DNA of 64,000 nucleotides from Mesorhizobium huakuii (GCF_014189455.1 NZ_CP050296.1:5390001-5454000); one strand, 5' to 3'; counted from the stretch's first letter, positions 1 to 9,065 are shown. Notes: generated by a model not told the origin, from the sequence alone. Numbers and translations: made by a program.

Positions 1-150
1 TTTGGGCAAGGGCGTATCGCGTTGCACAAATGGCTTCAAGCAGAGATTGTGGACGGTGAGGATGCAAATCGGTTGAAGAAGGCTCTCCGGGAATGCGCTT
101 CGCCTGCAGGTTCCCGCCGCGTGTTCGCGGAATTGTCTTGCTTGACCTAA
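1..150 (+). CDS. 3' end of an unidentified gene (partial)
   Basis: An open frame runs in from the window edge and stops at TAA 148-150, giving 49 residues ending in AELSCLT. It is hydrophilic, with a short charged helix-like stretch (DANRLKKALREC), and has no recognisable domain. It converges on the DUF805 gene and overlaps its end by 4 bases. With no start and no family it could be a real C-terminus or chance coding; the open frame to the edge and the tidy convergent end are the only support. Confidence 0.35.
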   Translation, partial: FGQGRIALHKWLQAEIVDGEDANRLKKALRECASPAGSRRVFAELSCLT

Positions 151-695
151 AGGCCGCGGCGGCCAAATCCGGTTGGACCTGTGGGGCGCCTCGTTTGCGG
201 CGCCGGAGGCGCGGGATCCCTGCTGGCTTGTTGTTCCAGCCTGGTGGATCGCGATTGCTGCTGAACAGAGCGTTCGGCCGTCATACGTGAAATGTGGGCG
301 TTGAGATCGCTCCTCGAGTCCTCCGCGCCGGATGGCGGGCCATAGTCGTTGTTGCCGTCCGAGCCGGAGAAAAAGCCGCACTCGACGAGCACCCACAGCC
401 CGCCGATATAGGGGAGGAACAACAGCAGGGACCATCGGCCTGATTTGTCCAGATCATGGTACCGCTTGATCGTTGCGGCGAAATTGACCCAGACCGAAAG
501 CGCGGCGCCGATGAGCAGCACCAGATTGGCACTTAGCCCGTCCGAAGGAAACGCTCTGAGCCTATGCCCTGCCGATGCACCTCCGACATGGACGAGGGCG
601 GCGACGGTCACCACCAACAGGGCCAGCACTACGAACTGGGCCAACCACCATTGCCCACGCCCAATGCGCCCGGAAAATCCAAACAAAAGATTCAT
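147..695 (-). CDS. DUF805 family inner-membrane protein
   Basis: A 182-residue protein of the DUF805 (YhaH-like) family, whose biochemical role is unknown. Three membrane segments are visible at about residues 15-37, 56-75 and 89-108. The family signature RYHDLDKSG lies at 78-86 and the C-terminal GNNDYGP motif at 114-120. The last 60 residues are polar and Arg/Pro-rich, longer than in minimal members, so there is probably a cytoplasmic tail. The start at 695 is preceded by a GGGGA ribosome site. It stands alone, with about 220 bases of A+T-rich sequence upstream. Confidence 0.85.
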   Translation of the reverse strand: MNLLFGFSGRIGRGQWWLAQFVVLALLVVTVAALVHVGGASAGHRLRAFPSDGLSANLVLLIGAALSVWVNFAATIKRYHDLDKSGRWSLLLFLPYIGGLWVLVECGFFSGSDGNNDYGPPSGAEDSRSDLNAHISRMTAERSVQQQSRSTRLEQQASRDPAPPAPQTRRPTGPTGFGRRGL

Positions 696-916
696 CTAAA
701 TCCCCATCCGTAGTAAGGGCAATATTCATTGACTATGTAAAAAGTTACTAAAGATATTCTGGTGGAGTAGTGAGTACGGCGAACCGATTAGTTGGATGGT
801 TAATTGATATGAAATGGTATATATATAAATAGAGCTTGGTTGATGGCCGGATTTTACCCGGTCCGGGCAACAATGCGCCGCACCTGTCTGGTCTCACGCA
901 AGGCAACAGCCAGCGC

Positions 917-1690
917 TCATCCCGCAGTATATCCACCGTCGATCGCAAAGATACCGCCGCTCGTCCACGCGGCCTCGTCGCTGGCGAGATAAACCGCCAT
1001 CCCGGCGAGGTCGTCGGGGCGGCCGATGCGCCCCAGCGGATAGCTGCGTTCGACATAGGCTTTCAGCTCCGCCTGTGCTTCGGCTGGCAAATTGTCGACG
1101 GTCTTGCGCCGCATGGCGGTGTCGACCGTGCCGGGTGCGATGGCGTTGACGCGGATGCCGCGCGGGCCGAGCTCGAAAGCGAGCGATTTGGTCAGCGAGT
1201 TCAATGCGCCTTTGGACAGGGAGTAGAGGCTGGATGGCCGCTTCGGGATCATCTTGTTGGCGAAATAGGAGGAGATGTTGATGACGGATGCACCGGCACC
1301 GAAATGCGGCAGCAGCCCCTGGGTGAGGAAGAACGCCGCCGTCACATTCAGCGCGAACGAGTGCTGGAACTGCGCCTCACTGACGGTCTCGAATGGCACG
1401 AGGTAGGCGACACCGGCATTGTTGACGAGAACGTCGAGCGGCCGGCCGGTCTCTTTCACGTGCCCGACAACTGCTGCGATGCCGAGGCTGGTGGCAAGAT
1501 CGCCCGATACCGTCTCCACGGCGCCAGCCGGACCGTGAGCCGTCAGCTTCCGGCGCGCGGCTTCGAGCTTGCCGGCGTCGCGGCCGACGATCAGGACATC
1601 GGCGCCCTCGCGCAGGAATGCCTCGGCGATCGCCAGGCCGATGCCGTCCGAGCCGCCGGTCACCAGCGTGCGCTTGTCCTGAAGTCTCAT
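917..1690 (-). CDS. SDR family NAD(P)-dependent oxidoreductase
   Basis: Classical short-chain dehydrogenase/reductase of 257 residues that interconverts an alcohol and a carbonyl using NAD(P). Visible motifs are the cofactor loop TGGSDGIG (11-18), NNAG (90-93), the catalytic Ser near 140, and YSLSK with Tyr156 and Lys160. The C-terminus ends GGIFAIDGGYTAG, typical of the family. I place the start at 1690, where GGAG lies six bases upstream, rather than at the longer 1717 start. The substrate cannot be told from sequence. The gene is monocistronic; next on the other strand is a broken glycosyltransferase gene. Confidence 0.88.
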   Translation of the reverse strand: MRLQDKRTLVTGGSDGIGLAIAEAFLREGADVLIVGRDAGKLEAARRKLTAHGPAGAVETVSGDLATSLGIAAVVGHVKETGRPLDVLVNNAGVAYLVPFETVSEAQFQHSFALNVTAAFFLTQGLLPHFGAGASVINISSYFANKMIPKRPSSLYSLSKGALNSLTKSLAFELGPRGIRVNAIAPGTVDTAMRRKTVDNLPAEAQAELKAYVERSYPLGRIGRPDDLAGMAVYLASDEAAWTSGGIFAIDGGYTAG

Positions 1691-1879
1691 CGGGCGCTCC
1701 GAAATCGTCTTGGCCAATGCCAGAGCACCGCATGGCCAACGCCCGGGTCAAGTCGCCGGCCTATCCCACGGTATGAACTTCGCCTGGGGCCGACGCTGGG
1801 ATCGTCTGTCCCTTGCATCCGCCGCGCCAACAGGATAGCCGCGTTGATCGAAACGGGTCGCGGCGAGACGTCTTTTAAA

Positions 1880-2802
1880 ATGGCACCACTCAACACCGGT
1901 CTGAAGGTGCTTCCGATGGATGTCGACGTCGTCGAGGTTGGCGCTTCCTGCCCGGCCTCAATCGCGGCGAGATCCACTGCCGTTTCGAAGGCGGCAAGCT
2001 CAAGGTGCGCTCCCGTGCCGCCTGGCTTGAAAGGCATGTGCAGGTGCTGACCTTGATAGCCGAGGCGTTGGCATCCCTGGGCGTCCGCAGCCTGCCACCG
2101 TTCTATATGCTTCTCGGCGACACGCCGTCGCGCCGAAGGCATCGCTATTTTCGCACGCGTTTCGCCTTCTCTCAGGCCGACGGCTATGGCGAGGTGGCGG
2201 CGCCCGATTTGGCTGGCCGGATGCGAAGTTCAACGACTACGACCAGAAGACGGGCGATGGCGGCCGCATCGGAAGAGCCGCCGCGCGACAACAGGTTGTT
2301 CTGGGCGGGGCGCTGCATGAACGGTGCCCGCAAAAGGATTGTCGAGATTGCGCCGGCCCGCCCGGACCTGATCGAGGCGTATGACACCGAGGCGAATTAC
2401 GATGTCGCCACCAACCGGTATTCCACCAAATTCAGGACGATGGAAGACCAGGTCACCACCTACAGGTACATGATCGATGTCGAAGGGGCGGGTTATAGCG
2501 GCCGCTTCAAGATGCTGCTCCACACCAAGCGCGTCGTGCTGCTGCAGGATCGGCCGTGGCGCGAATGGTTCTTCGAAGATATCGAACCGTTTCGCCACTA
2601 CGTCCCTGTGGCGCGCGACATGTCTGATCTCGCCGAACGCATCGAGTGGCTGCGCGCCAATCCGAAGCTGGAAAGCGAAATAGCCGAGGAGGCGCGGTAT
2701 TTCGCGCAGACCCGCCTGACCCCGCGCGGCGGCGGTGGCGGCATGGGCAAAACTCCTTGGGGATCACATCGCCGTCGGTGGCAATTTGAAGTCCGGTCTT
2801 GA
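1880..2802 (+). pseudogene. Decayed family-90 glycosyltransferase (CAP10-like)
   Basis: Residues typical of GT90/CAP10 lipopolysaccharide-modifying glycosyltransferases are spread over more than one frame. Frame 1 reads GWRFLPGLNRGEIHC from about 1936, then FSQADGYGEV and APDLAG near 2160-2220. The expected WPDAKFNDYDQ block is in frame 3 (about 2208-2245), and frame 1 resumes with PPRDNRLFWAG, AYDTEANYDVATN, GYSGRFKMLLHT and the conserved REWFFEDIEPFRHYVPV block (about 2560-2610). The C-terminus after RLTPR becomes Gly-rich and unlike the family. No start codon shares a frame with the N-terminal block. At least two internal frame changes plus an odd end argue for a true pseudogene, although sequence error cannot be excluded for each break. 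Confidence 0.7.
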
Positions 2803-2875
2803 GCGGCGCAAGCGCGCGACCGGCTGGCCGCCCTGATAGCCCGCGCCTGGTAGATGGTATGAAATTCGGGCTGGC

Positions 2876-3514
2876 TTACGCGCCGGCAGTCGCATTCTGG
2901 CGCATGGCCAGTCGTGCAGCGACGAAATCCTTGACCTGTCGGATCGCCTGTTCGCGCGACACGCTGCCCGGCTCCAGGCCGAGGCGCAGCCAAAGCCCGT
3001 CGATCAGCGCGGTGACGCCAAGCGCGATGTCGTCGGCGTCACCCGGCGAGGCAAGGCCGTGCAGGCCAGACAACAGGTTCGAGCGCATGCGCGCGTGCAG
3101 CACCTTCTGAATGCGCGCCAGCTTTTCGTCGCGCGGCACCTCGGCGCAGAGCGAAAGCCAGGCATGGCAAAGAGGCGGCAGGAACAGGTGCTCCTCGAAA
3201 TTGCCGTCGATCACCGCGTCGAGCCGCTCCATCGGCGTGCGCGCATGGCGAAGCCGGGCGACGACCGCGTCGCGCAGCACGGCGTTGGCCTCGCGCATCG
3301 CATGCTCGAACAATTCCTGCTTGTTGCGGAAATAGTGCAGCACGATGCCCTTGGAGGCGCCGGCATGGGCGGCCACCTTTTCCAGCGTCGCACCCGAAAT
3401 GCCCTCGCGCTCCAGCACCGCGAAGGCGGCCTGCCGCAACTCCTTGCGGCGTATGTCACTGAGACGCTTGAGTTTCACGGCTTCGATCCAGGCATTGCGA
3501 ATCCACGTTGACAT
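2876..3514 (-). CDS. betI: BetI-like TetR repressor
   Basis: A 212-residue TetR-family protein resembling BetI, the choline-responsive repressor of betaine genes. The helix-turn-helix covers about 41-69 (ATLEKVAAHAGASKG..LHYFRNKQEL). The C-terminal ALIDGLWLRLGLEPG block near 165-180 is a strong BetI hallmark. The start at 3514 has a GGCGG ribosome site. It is transcribed away from a choline-binding-protein gene, and the 83-base gap holds two operator-like repeats, so it probably represses itself and choX. No betA or betB lies in the window. Confidence 0.85.
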   Translation of the reverse strand: MSTWIRNAWIEAVKLKRLSDIRRKELRQAAFAVLEREGISGATLEKVAAHAGASKGIVLHYFRNKQELFEHAMREANAVLRDAVVARLRHARTPMERLDAVIDGNFEEHLFLPPLCHAWLSLCAEVPRDEKLARIQKVLHARMRSNLLSGLHGLASPGDADDIALGVTALIDGLWLRLGLEPGSVSREQAIRQVKDFVAARLAMRQNATAGA

Positions 3515-3536
3515 TTTCGTCCGCCTAGATCAACAA

Positions 3537-3570
3537 TTGACCAGTGGGACAATAAAAAGACCAGATGGTC
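3537..3570. promoter_or_regulatory. Probable BetI operators between betI and choX
   Basis: Two related imperfect inverted repeats lie between the divergent genes: TTGACCAGTGGGACAA (3537-3552) and GACCAGATGGTC (3559-3570), the latter followed by AATTGA. Both share a TTGACCA/TGGTCAA half-site. Their placement between a TetR-type regulator and its neighbour fits autoregulation. Binding by BetI is inferred. Confidence 0.6.
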
Positions 3571-3597
3571 AATTGAGCGATGACGAGGAGAATCGAA

Positions 3598-4541
3598 ATG
3601 GTCCGCATGCTTGCAAATGGCGTCTGTCTTGCAGCCCTGATGCTGGGCGCCCATGCGGCCCAGGCGGCCGGGACCGACGCCGAGCAGTGCAGGGCGGTCC
3701 GCATGGCCGAGCCGGGCTGGAACGATCTCGCCTTCACCACCGGCGTCGCAAATGTCTTGCTCGGTGCGCTCGGCTACCAGCCGCAAAGCTCGGTGCTGGG
3801 CATCAACGTCATCTACGAAGGCATGAAGAACAACGACCTGGACCTGTTCCTCGGCTATTGGGATCCGGCCATGGTCACCTATTACGAGCCCTACAAGAAG
3901 GATGGCTCGGTCGAGAATGTGCGCGTCAATCTCGAAGGCGCCAAATACACCTTCGCCGTGCCGACCTATGTCTGGGATGCCGGCGTCAAGGATTTTGCCG
4001 ACCTGCACAAATTCGCCGACAGGTTCGGCAAGAAAATGTACGGGATCGAGCCCGGTTCGAACCAGCTGATGATGGACGCTATCGCCGACCCGTCGCTCGG
4101 TCTCGACGGCTGGCAAGTGGTTGAGTCGAGTGAAGCCGGCATGCTTTCCGAAGTCGGCTACGAGATCACGGAGAAGCAGTTCATCGTCTTCCAGGGCTGG
4201 GCCCCGCATCCAATGAACACCATGTACGACTTCAAGTACCTGACCGGCGGCGACAAGTTCTTCGGCCCGAATTTCGGCGCCGCGACGGTGACGACGCAGG
4301 TGCGCAAGGGCTATCTGCAGCAATGTCCGAATGTCGCGCAATTCCTCAAAATCTCGCCTTCGACATCGATTTCGAGAATGTCGGCATGGGCTATCTCATC
4401 AATGACGGCATGAAGCCGGAGGACGGGGCGCTGAAGGCGATCACGCTGAACAAGAACCGCCTCGATGGCTGGCTCGCCGGCGTCACCACCTTCGACGGCA
4501 AGCCCGGCCTTGCCGCGGTCAAGGAGAAGCTCGGCCTGTGA
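3598..4541 (+). pseudogene. choX: Choline/betaine ABC substrate-binding protein (ChoX-like), frameshifted
   Basis: Periplasmic binding protein of the ChoX/OpuAC type (about 314 residues if repaired). A signal peptide ends near AAQAAG (residues 20-23). Ligand-pocket landmarks visible are EPGWNDLAF, YEGMKNNDLDLFLGYWDP and PTYVWDAGV. The frame is intact to VAQFLK, then one base is missing in the A-run at 4348-4351; the +1 frame continues NLAFDIDFENVGMGYLIND to a conserved C-terminus at 4541. One extra A restores the whole protein, so sequence error is likely. I start at 3598, after GAGGAG. The permease and ATPase genes (choW, choV) that normally follow are absent. Confidence 0.78.
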
Positions 4542-5374
4542 CGTCGGTCGCGCTGGAAGCGGCCCCGGATGCCTGGGCGGAGCAGGACGCCTGGGCCGGC
4601 CGCAAACAATCCATCAATTCCGGCGGCCTCGAGATCGCCTATGTCGAGATTTCGGGCGCCGAGCCGGCGCTGGTTCTGGTGCATGGCTTCACCGACACCA
4701 GCCGCAGTTTTTCGCTTCTGGCGCCGCATCTGGCCGGCCGCCGGCTGATCATGCCCGACCTGCGCGGCCACGGCGCGTCACAAGCGGGCAGGGGTTTCGG
4801 CATTGCCGACTTTGCCGACGATATTGCCGGCCTGACCCAGCATCTGCGGCTCGACCGGCCTGTCGTCGTCGGCCATTCGCTGGGCTCTATGGTCGCCATC
4901 GCCCTGGCTGCGCGGCATAACGAGCTTATCGGCGGACTGGTGGTCCTGGCCGGCACGTTGAAACCCGATTTCGCGCACGATCACCCGCTTGTCGCGGGTG
5001 TCCAGGCTCTGCGCGACCCGATATTACCGGCCGACCCGTTCTATGACTGGTGGCATGCCTGCCGGCCCGGCGTACCCCAGCCGTTTCTCGCCGGCCTGGC
5101 GAAGGACGCCTCGGCAATGCCCGCGGCGCGCTGGCGGGCCATTCTGGAAGAGATTTGCCGGGCTGACCTGATCAATGTCGCGCAAGCCGTGCGGACCCAA
5201 ACGCTGATCATTGCCGGCGCGTGCGACCCGCTGTTCGGCGAGGCGCATCAGCAGGCGCTGTTGCGTTGCCTGGCGGGGGCAAGCCTCGTGCGTGCCGAAA
5301 CGTGTGGCCACAACCCGCATTGGGAGGACCCGGCTTTTGTCGCGCGGGCGATCATCGAGGCATTCGAAATCTAA
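4538..5374 (+). CDS. Alpha/beta-fold hydrolase
   Basis: A 278-residue alpha/beta hydrolase with HGFTDTSRSF (oxyanion region, near 50), nucleophile elbow GHSLGSM (Ser near 115), late acid in ACDPLF and catalytic His in CGHNPHWEDP near the C-terminus. It starts with GTG overlapping the choX stop (GTGA), so it is translationally coupled to the choline-binding protein gene. A role in ester or lactone hydrolysis tied to choline-like ligands is possible but unproven. It converges with and overlaps the end of the NIPSNAP gene by four bases. Confidence 0.85.
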   Translation: MTSVALEAAPDAWAEQDAWAGRKQSINSGGLEIAYVEISGAEPALVLVHGFTDTSRSFSLLAPHLAGRRLIMPDLRGHGASQAGRGFGIADFADDIAGLTQHLRLDRPVVVGHSLGSMVAIALAARHNELIGGLVVLAGTLKPDFAHDHPLVAGVQALRDPILPADPFYDWWHACRPGVPQPFLAGLAKDASAMPAARWRAILEEICRADLINVAQAVRTQTLIIAGACDPLFGEAHQQALLRCLAGASLVRAETCGHNPHWEDPAFVARAIIEAFEI

Positions 5375-6153
5375 CGCCCGACCAGGGATCGCGACGTGGG
5401 TGACAGTCGCAAAGTCTCCGTTGGTTTGGTCAGATCAGGCTGAGCGGCCTGCCAATAGGCCTGCCATGCCGGCGCGGCGGCGAGGGCGACTTCGTGGCGG
5501 GCATGCGTCTCGGTGCTGTCGAACCGGGTGACGGAAAGGAAGACGTTTTCGCGGGCCCTTACTGGCAGGCGCGGAAAACTGTTTTCGGCATGCTCCGTGA
5601 TAAAGGCAGCGAGGAGATGGACGCCGGGCGCCTTCATCATAGGTGCCGCCTCGGCCGCGAAGCGACTGGCGAAGCCGGTCTCCGCTCCGGGCCTGAGATG
5701 ATGAATCTGGATGACAACAATGCCAACCAGCGGCTTGTTTGGAATTGGCTTTTCGCCAGTGGCCACGGCGACGCGCTGCGTGCCCGAGAGGTCGAAGCCG
5801 GCACCCGGCCATGCCGGCTTCAGCAGCAGCACATCGTCGGAATCGATCATCGTCGCATTGGCGGCATCGCGATGCGCCACCCAGACCGGGCCGTCATAGA
5901 AAGCGGCCAGCGCCTCCCTGCGCGTGTCCATGCTGTCAAAGCCGCGCAGCCAGACGAACATGTCCGGGCGGTCGAGGTCGCGGAATTGGCCGATGATGGT
6001 CATCCCAGCTTCTTCCTGGCCTTCGATCAACTTACCGTCGAAGACGTCGATGAGTGTGTCGCGCTTGCCGGTCTTCAGCGTGTACTGCCGCAATTCGACG
6101 ACAGGTGAGGCGAGCGCTGCAGCCTGCGGCGCGACGTTCAGGGGCAGGTTCAT
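5371..6153 (-). CDS. NIPSNAP family protein
   Basis: A 260-residue protein with two NIPSNAP-type ferredoxin-like halves. The first begins VVELRQYTLKTGKRDTLIDVF and contains FVWLRGFDSMDTRREALAAFYDGPVW; the second begins VGIVVIQIHHLRPGAE. The family has no settled enzymatic function; bacterial members often sit beside TetR regulators and redox genes. A longer open frame extends upstream to 6276 but runs through the operators, so I place the start at 6153, preceded by GGAG. It is divergent from, and presumably repressed by, the TetR gene at 6237. Confidence 0.8.
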   Translation of the reverse strand: MNLPLNVAPQAAALASPVVELRQYTLKTGKRDTLIDVFDGKLIEGQEEAGMTIIGQFRDLDRPDMFVWLRGFDSMDTRREALAAFYDGPVWVAHRDAANATMIDSDDVLLLKPAWPGAGFDLSGTQRVAVATGEKPIPNKPLVGIVVIQIHHLRPGAETGFASRFAAEAAPMMKAPGVHLLAAFITEHAENSFPRLPVRARENVFLSVTRFDSTETHARHEVALAAAPAWQAYWQAAQPDLTKPTETLRLSPTSRSLVGR

Positions 6154-6167
6154 CAACTGGTCTCCAA

Positions 6168-6213
6168 AAACAGGGTGATCATCCTGTTTATAAACAAACC
6201 GGTTGTCCTGTTT
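6168..6213. promoter_or_regulatory. Twin TetR-type operators
   Basis: Two sites with the same layout lie between the divergent NIPSNAP and TetR genes. Site 1 is AAACAGG (6168-6174), 8 bases, CCTGTTT (6183-6189), a perfect inverted repeat. Site 2 is AAACAAA (6192-6198), 8 bases, CCTGTTT (6207-6213), imperfect and with AACCGGTT inside. Centres are 24 bases apart. Control by the adjacent TetR protein is inferred from position. Confidence 0.7.
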
Positions 6214-6236
6214 TGTCAACTTGCTATTGTCGTGCA

Positions 6237-6857
6237 ATGTCAGCAGAGATAACCATTCGATCAGGCCCAAGGCCACGAAACCGTATCAACGACCCCGAGG
6301 GCATGCGCCGAAAAGTCCTCGATGTCGCCGAGGTCGCGTTTCAGACACGCGGCTATCACGCGACCAGCTTCGGCGACCTGATGGCGGCGGCAGGCGTCAG
6401 TGGCGGCGCGCTGCATCATCATTTCCCGACCAAGAAGGCGCTGGCGCTGGCGGTAATCGAAGAGCGCGTGGCGGCGGCAGTCGAGGAGACATGGATCGCG
6501 CCGGTAAAGACGGCGGCTTCGGCGCGAGAGGGGGTGCGGGCCGTGTTCGAGGCCGTGGCGGCGGAACTGGAGCAGCAGGGTTTCGTGCGCGGCTGCCCGC
6601 TCAACAATCTGGCGCATGAATTGTCGCTCGCCGATCCCGATTTCCGAACTGCCCTGGCCGGCATATTTGGAGCATGGCGCCAGGCGATCGCCGACAAGAT
6701 CACGGCCGACCAACAGGCGGGCAGGGAGCAAGGCACCGAGCCCCGGCATTTTGCGGCACTTGCCGTCGCCACCTATTCCGGCGCCATGTCGATGGCCAAG
6801 ACAGCGCAGGACGCGACCGTGCTGCGCGACTGTCTCGCGGCTCTCGGCGAAGCCTGA
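6237..6857 (+). CDS. TetR family transcriptional regulator
   Basis: A 206-residue TetR regulator. The N-terminal helix-turn-helix is clear (TSFGDLMAAAGVSGGALHHHF, about residues 40-60), followed by KKALALAVIEERV. The ligand domain contains GFVRGCPLNNLAHELS, a Cys-bearing motif found in the subgroup that controls oxidoreductase or stress genes. I start at 6237, downstream of both operator repeats; the longer upstream frame is antisense to the NIPSNAP gene. It probably represses itself and the NIPSNAP gene; the inducer is unknown. Confidence 0.87.
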   Translation: MSAEITIRSGPRPRNRINDPEGMRRKVLDVAEVAFQTRGYHATSFGDLMAAAGVSGGALHHHFPTKKALALAVIEERVAAAVEETWIAPVKTAASAREGVRAVFEAVAAELEQQGFVRGCPLNNLAHELSLADPDFRTALAGIFGAWRQAIADKITADQQAGREQGTEPRHFAALAVATYSGAMSMAKTAQDATVLRDCLAALGEA

Positions 6858-6869
6858 GCCGCAGCCGCG

Positions 6870-7958
6870 CTACGCGCGCTTGGCTATGGCGTTTGACGGC
6901 GGGCCAACGGACCCGCGCTCGAAGATCGATGTTGGCAAAATGAGCCTTTCCGCCGGGCGCGGATCTCCCTTCAAGCGCCTGATAAGTAATTCCGCGACAC
7001 TCTTGCCAAGCGCGTAGACGGGCTGGTCGATGACGGTAATGGGTGGGGTTGTCACGCTCGTCCAGTCCGCATCATGGAAGGTGATCAGCGAAATATCCTC
7101 GGGAACCCGCAAGCCGCGCTCGCGGATCACCCTGAATATCTCCAGTGCTATGACGCTGTCGGAGGCAAGGATCGCCGTCGGCCGGTCCGGCCCGGACAGC
7201 ATCGCGTCGGCAACCCTGCGCGTTTCGATGGGGCTTGTTGCACCAAGGCGGACATAACGTTCTGGCCGATCAATTCCTGCATCCCGGCAGACGGTGAGGA
7301 AACCGTCGATGCGCTCGCGGACCGACGAGGTGTAGATTTGCCCGAGATCGCGGTACTCATGCCCTTCGGCGTCGACAGCGGTCACATAGGCGATGTTGCG
7401 GTGTCCGGCGTCGACAAGAATGCGGGTCGCCCGCATGGCGATGCCGCGATCGTCGACGGTGACGGTATCGACGTCCAGATCGGGCAGCGCCCTGTCAAGC
7501 AGGGCAAGCGGCCGGCCTGAACGATGGATGTCGCGCAGGTGTGAGATGTCACGCGATTCCGCCGGCGTGACGATCAGCCCGTCGACGCGCTTGCCGATCA
7601 ACAGCCGCACGGCTGCCTTTTCAACCTCGATCCTTTCGCCGGAGTTGGCCAGAATGACGTTGAACCCGGCTGCCCTTGCCGCGTCGCTGATGCCGCGCAC
7701 CGCGAGGCTGAAGAACGGGTTCTCGATGTCGCCGACAACCACTCCGATGATGCCGGACCGGCCGGTCGTCATGCTGCGCGCCAGCTCGTTCGGACGGTAG
7801 TCCAGTGCCTTGGCTGCGGCCATGACGTCCGCACGGATCATATCGCTGACGACGCCGTATCCGCCGAGCACGCGCGCGGCTGTCGCTTTCGATACGTTTG
7901 CCGCGCGGGCGACATCGCTGACCGTTATCGACGGGGTCTTGGGCGCGGTTCTTTTCAT
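6870..7958 (-). CDS. LacI family transcriptional regulator
   Basis: A 362-residue LacI/GalR regulator. The DNA-binding N-terminus reads ITVSDVARAANVSKATAARVLGG (about 10-32), with hinge YRPNELARSMTTGRS. The periplasmic-binding-like domain starts IIGVVVGDIENPFFS and ends with VPEDISLITFHDADWTSVTTPPITVIDQP, which is canonical. The start at 7958 leaves the two palindromes at 8019-8051 between it and the divergent ABC operon. LacI control of an amino-acid-type transporter is unusual and suggests a glycosylated or sugar-derived amine as inducer (inference). Confidence 0.9.
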   Translation of the reverse strand: MKRTAPKTPSITVSDVARAANVSKATAARVLGGYGVVSDMIRADVMAAAKALDYRPNELARSMTTGRSGIIGVVVGDIENPFFSLAVRGISDAARAAGFNVILANSGERIEVEKAAVRLLIGKRVDGLIVTPAESRDISHLRDIHRSGRPLALLDRALPDLDVDTVTVDDRGIAMRATRILVDAGHRNIAYVTAVDAEGHEYRDLGQIYTSSVRERIDGFLTVCRDAGIDRPERYVRLGATSPIETRRVADAMLSGPDRPTAILASDSVIALEIFRVIRERGLRVPEDISLITFHDADWTSVTTPPITVIDQPVYALGKSVAELLIRRLKGDPRPAERLILPTSIFERGSVGPPSNAIAKRA

Positions 7959-8018
7959 CGGATGAACGACTACAAGAGTTGTTGACGGAAGGTCAATCTG
8001 GCGATAACGATTATCAAA

Positions 8019-8051
8019 GAGACCGGTCTCAATCAATAAGAGACCGGTCTC
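8019..8051. promoter_or_regulatory. Two identical LacI-type operators
   Basis: The perfect 12-base palindrome GAGACCGGTCTC occurs at 8019-8030 and again at 8040-8051. The second extends to a 16-base palindrome at 8038-8053. Centres are exactly 21 bases apart, two helical turns, so both would present the same DNA face. The central CCGG and the position between a lacI-type gene and a transport operon fit LacI-family binding. Confidence 0.8.
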
Positions 8052-8188
8052 TTTTAGAAAATTGCGAGTCGAGAAGCATGGCGAAACGGCTCGCGCATGC
8101 CGCGGTCGCGATGGCGGGCGATGTCAGGTGCGAGGGTGCGGGCTCGACGTAATACCAACAAGAACAGACCTTCAAGTGGAGAGAAGAC

Positions 8189-9031
8189 ATGAGCAGGACA
8201 GGAATTCTCAAGTCGTTGATGTCACCGGTCCGGACCGGCGCAATGGTCCTTATGGCCGCGTGCATTGGCGCCGGGTTGGTTTCGGGAGCAGCCGCCGCGG
8301 ATGACAATCCCTATGGTCTTATCGATGCGAAAGTCATCAGCGTTGGTACGATGGGCGATGCCAAACCCTACGCTTTCACCCAGGCGGATGGCACGTTCAC
8401 CGGCTTCGACATCGAATTGTTCCGCAACGTCGCGAGCCGCCTTGGATTCAAGCCGGACCAAGTGATCTTCACCGGCCAGGAATTCTCGGCGCTGATGCCT
8501 TCGGTTGCGAACGAACGCTTCGACGTCGCGGTCGCGGCAATCGGCACGACGGAAGCGCGCAAGAAGACCGTCGACTTCTCCGACGGGTATCTTGCGGGCT
8601 ATCTCTCCGTCCTTACCTCCGACAAGGCGATCACGTCGGCGGAGGGACTCAAGGGCAAGCGCCTCGGCGTCGTGCAGGGCACGCTCCAGGAAATCTACGC
8701 GGCGAAGAACTTTGTCGGAACCGATCTCGTCAAATTCCCAGACAACAATTCCGCCGTTTCGGCGCTCAACAACGGAACCGTCGACGCGCATTTCCTCGAT
8801 TACGAGGCCGCCAAGGACTATGGCGTTCGCTATCCGAACCTGAAGATCGCGGTCAATATTCCTTCCTTTGACGCGCCGGCCGGCTTCGTGGTGCGCAAGG
8901 GTAACGACAAGTTCCGTGGTGCCTTGAACACCGCCCTTCACGCGGCCATGCAGGACGGAACCTGGAAGACGCTCTACGAGAAGTGGTTCCCCGGTTCGCC
9001 AATGCCCGACCAGTATCTCCCCAAGAAGTAA
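8189..9031 (+). CDS. Amino-acid-type ABC transporter substrate-binding protein
   Basis: A 280-residue periplasmic binding protein of the polar amino acid/opine family (SBP_bac_3). An N-terminal hydrophobic signal (about residues 16-36, ending GAAAADD) precedes the mature domain. Family landmarks include [46 protein letters not shown] and [11 protein letters not shown]. It is the first gene after the twin LacI operators and is followed by a hairpin and the fused permease-ATPase gene. The ligand is unknown; the oxidase downstream hints at an amine or modified amino acid. Confidence 0.88.
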   Translation: MSRTGILKSLMSPVRTGAMVLMAACIGAGLVSGAAAADDNPYGLIDAKVISVGTMGDAKPYAFTQADGTFTGFDIELFRNVASRLGFKPDQVIFTGQEFSALMPSVANERFDVAVAAIGTTEARKKTVDFSDGYLAGYLSVLTSDKAITSAEGLKGKRLGVVQGTLQEIYAAKNFVGTDLVKFPDNNSAVSALNNGTVDAHFLDYEAAKDYGVRYPNLKIAVNIPSFDAPAGFVVRKGNDKFRGALNTALHAAMQDGTWKTLYEKWFPGSPMPDQYLPKK

Positions 9032-9039
9032 CCGCACCT

Positions 9040-9065
9040 GGCCGCCGGCTTTCGCGCCAGCGGCC
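9040..9065 (+). other. Intergenic hairpin after the binding-protein gene
   Basis: GGCCGC (9040-9045) pairs with GCGGCC (9060-9065), with an inner GGC/GCC pair. There is no T-run, so it is not a classical terminator. Hairpins here commonly stabilise the upstream message so that the binding protein is made in excess over the membrane parts; that role is inferred. Confidence 0.45.

Noticed and set aside
836..2050. A 404-codon plus-strand frame
   Set aside because: It is antisense to the SDR gene over most of its length and has no recognisable domain; only its last part touches the GT90 remnant, in the wrong frame.
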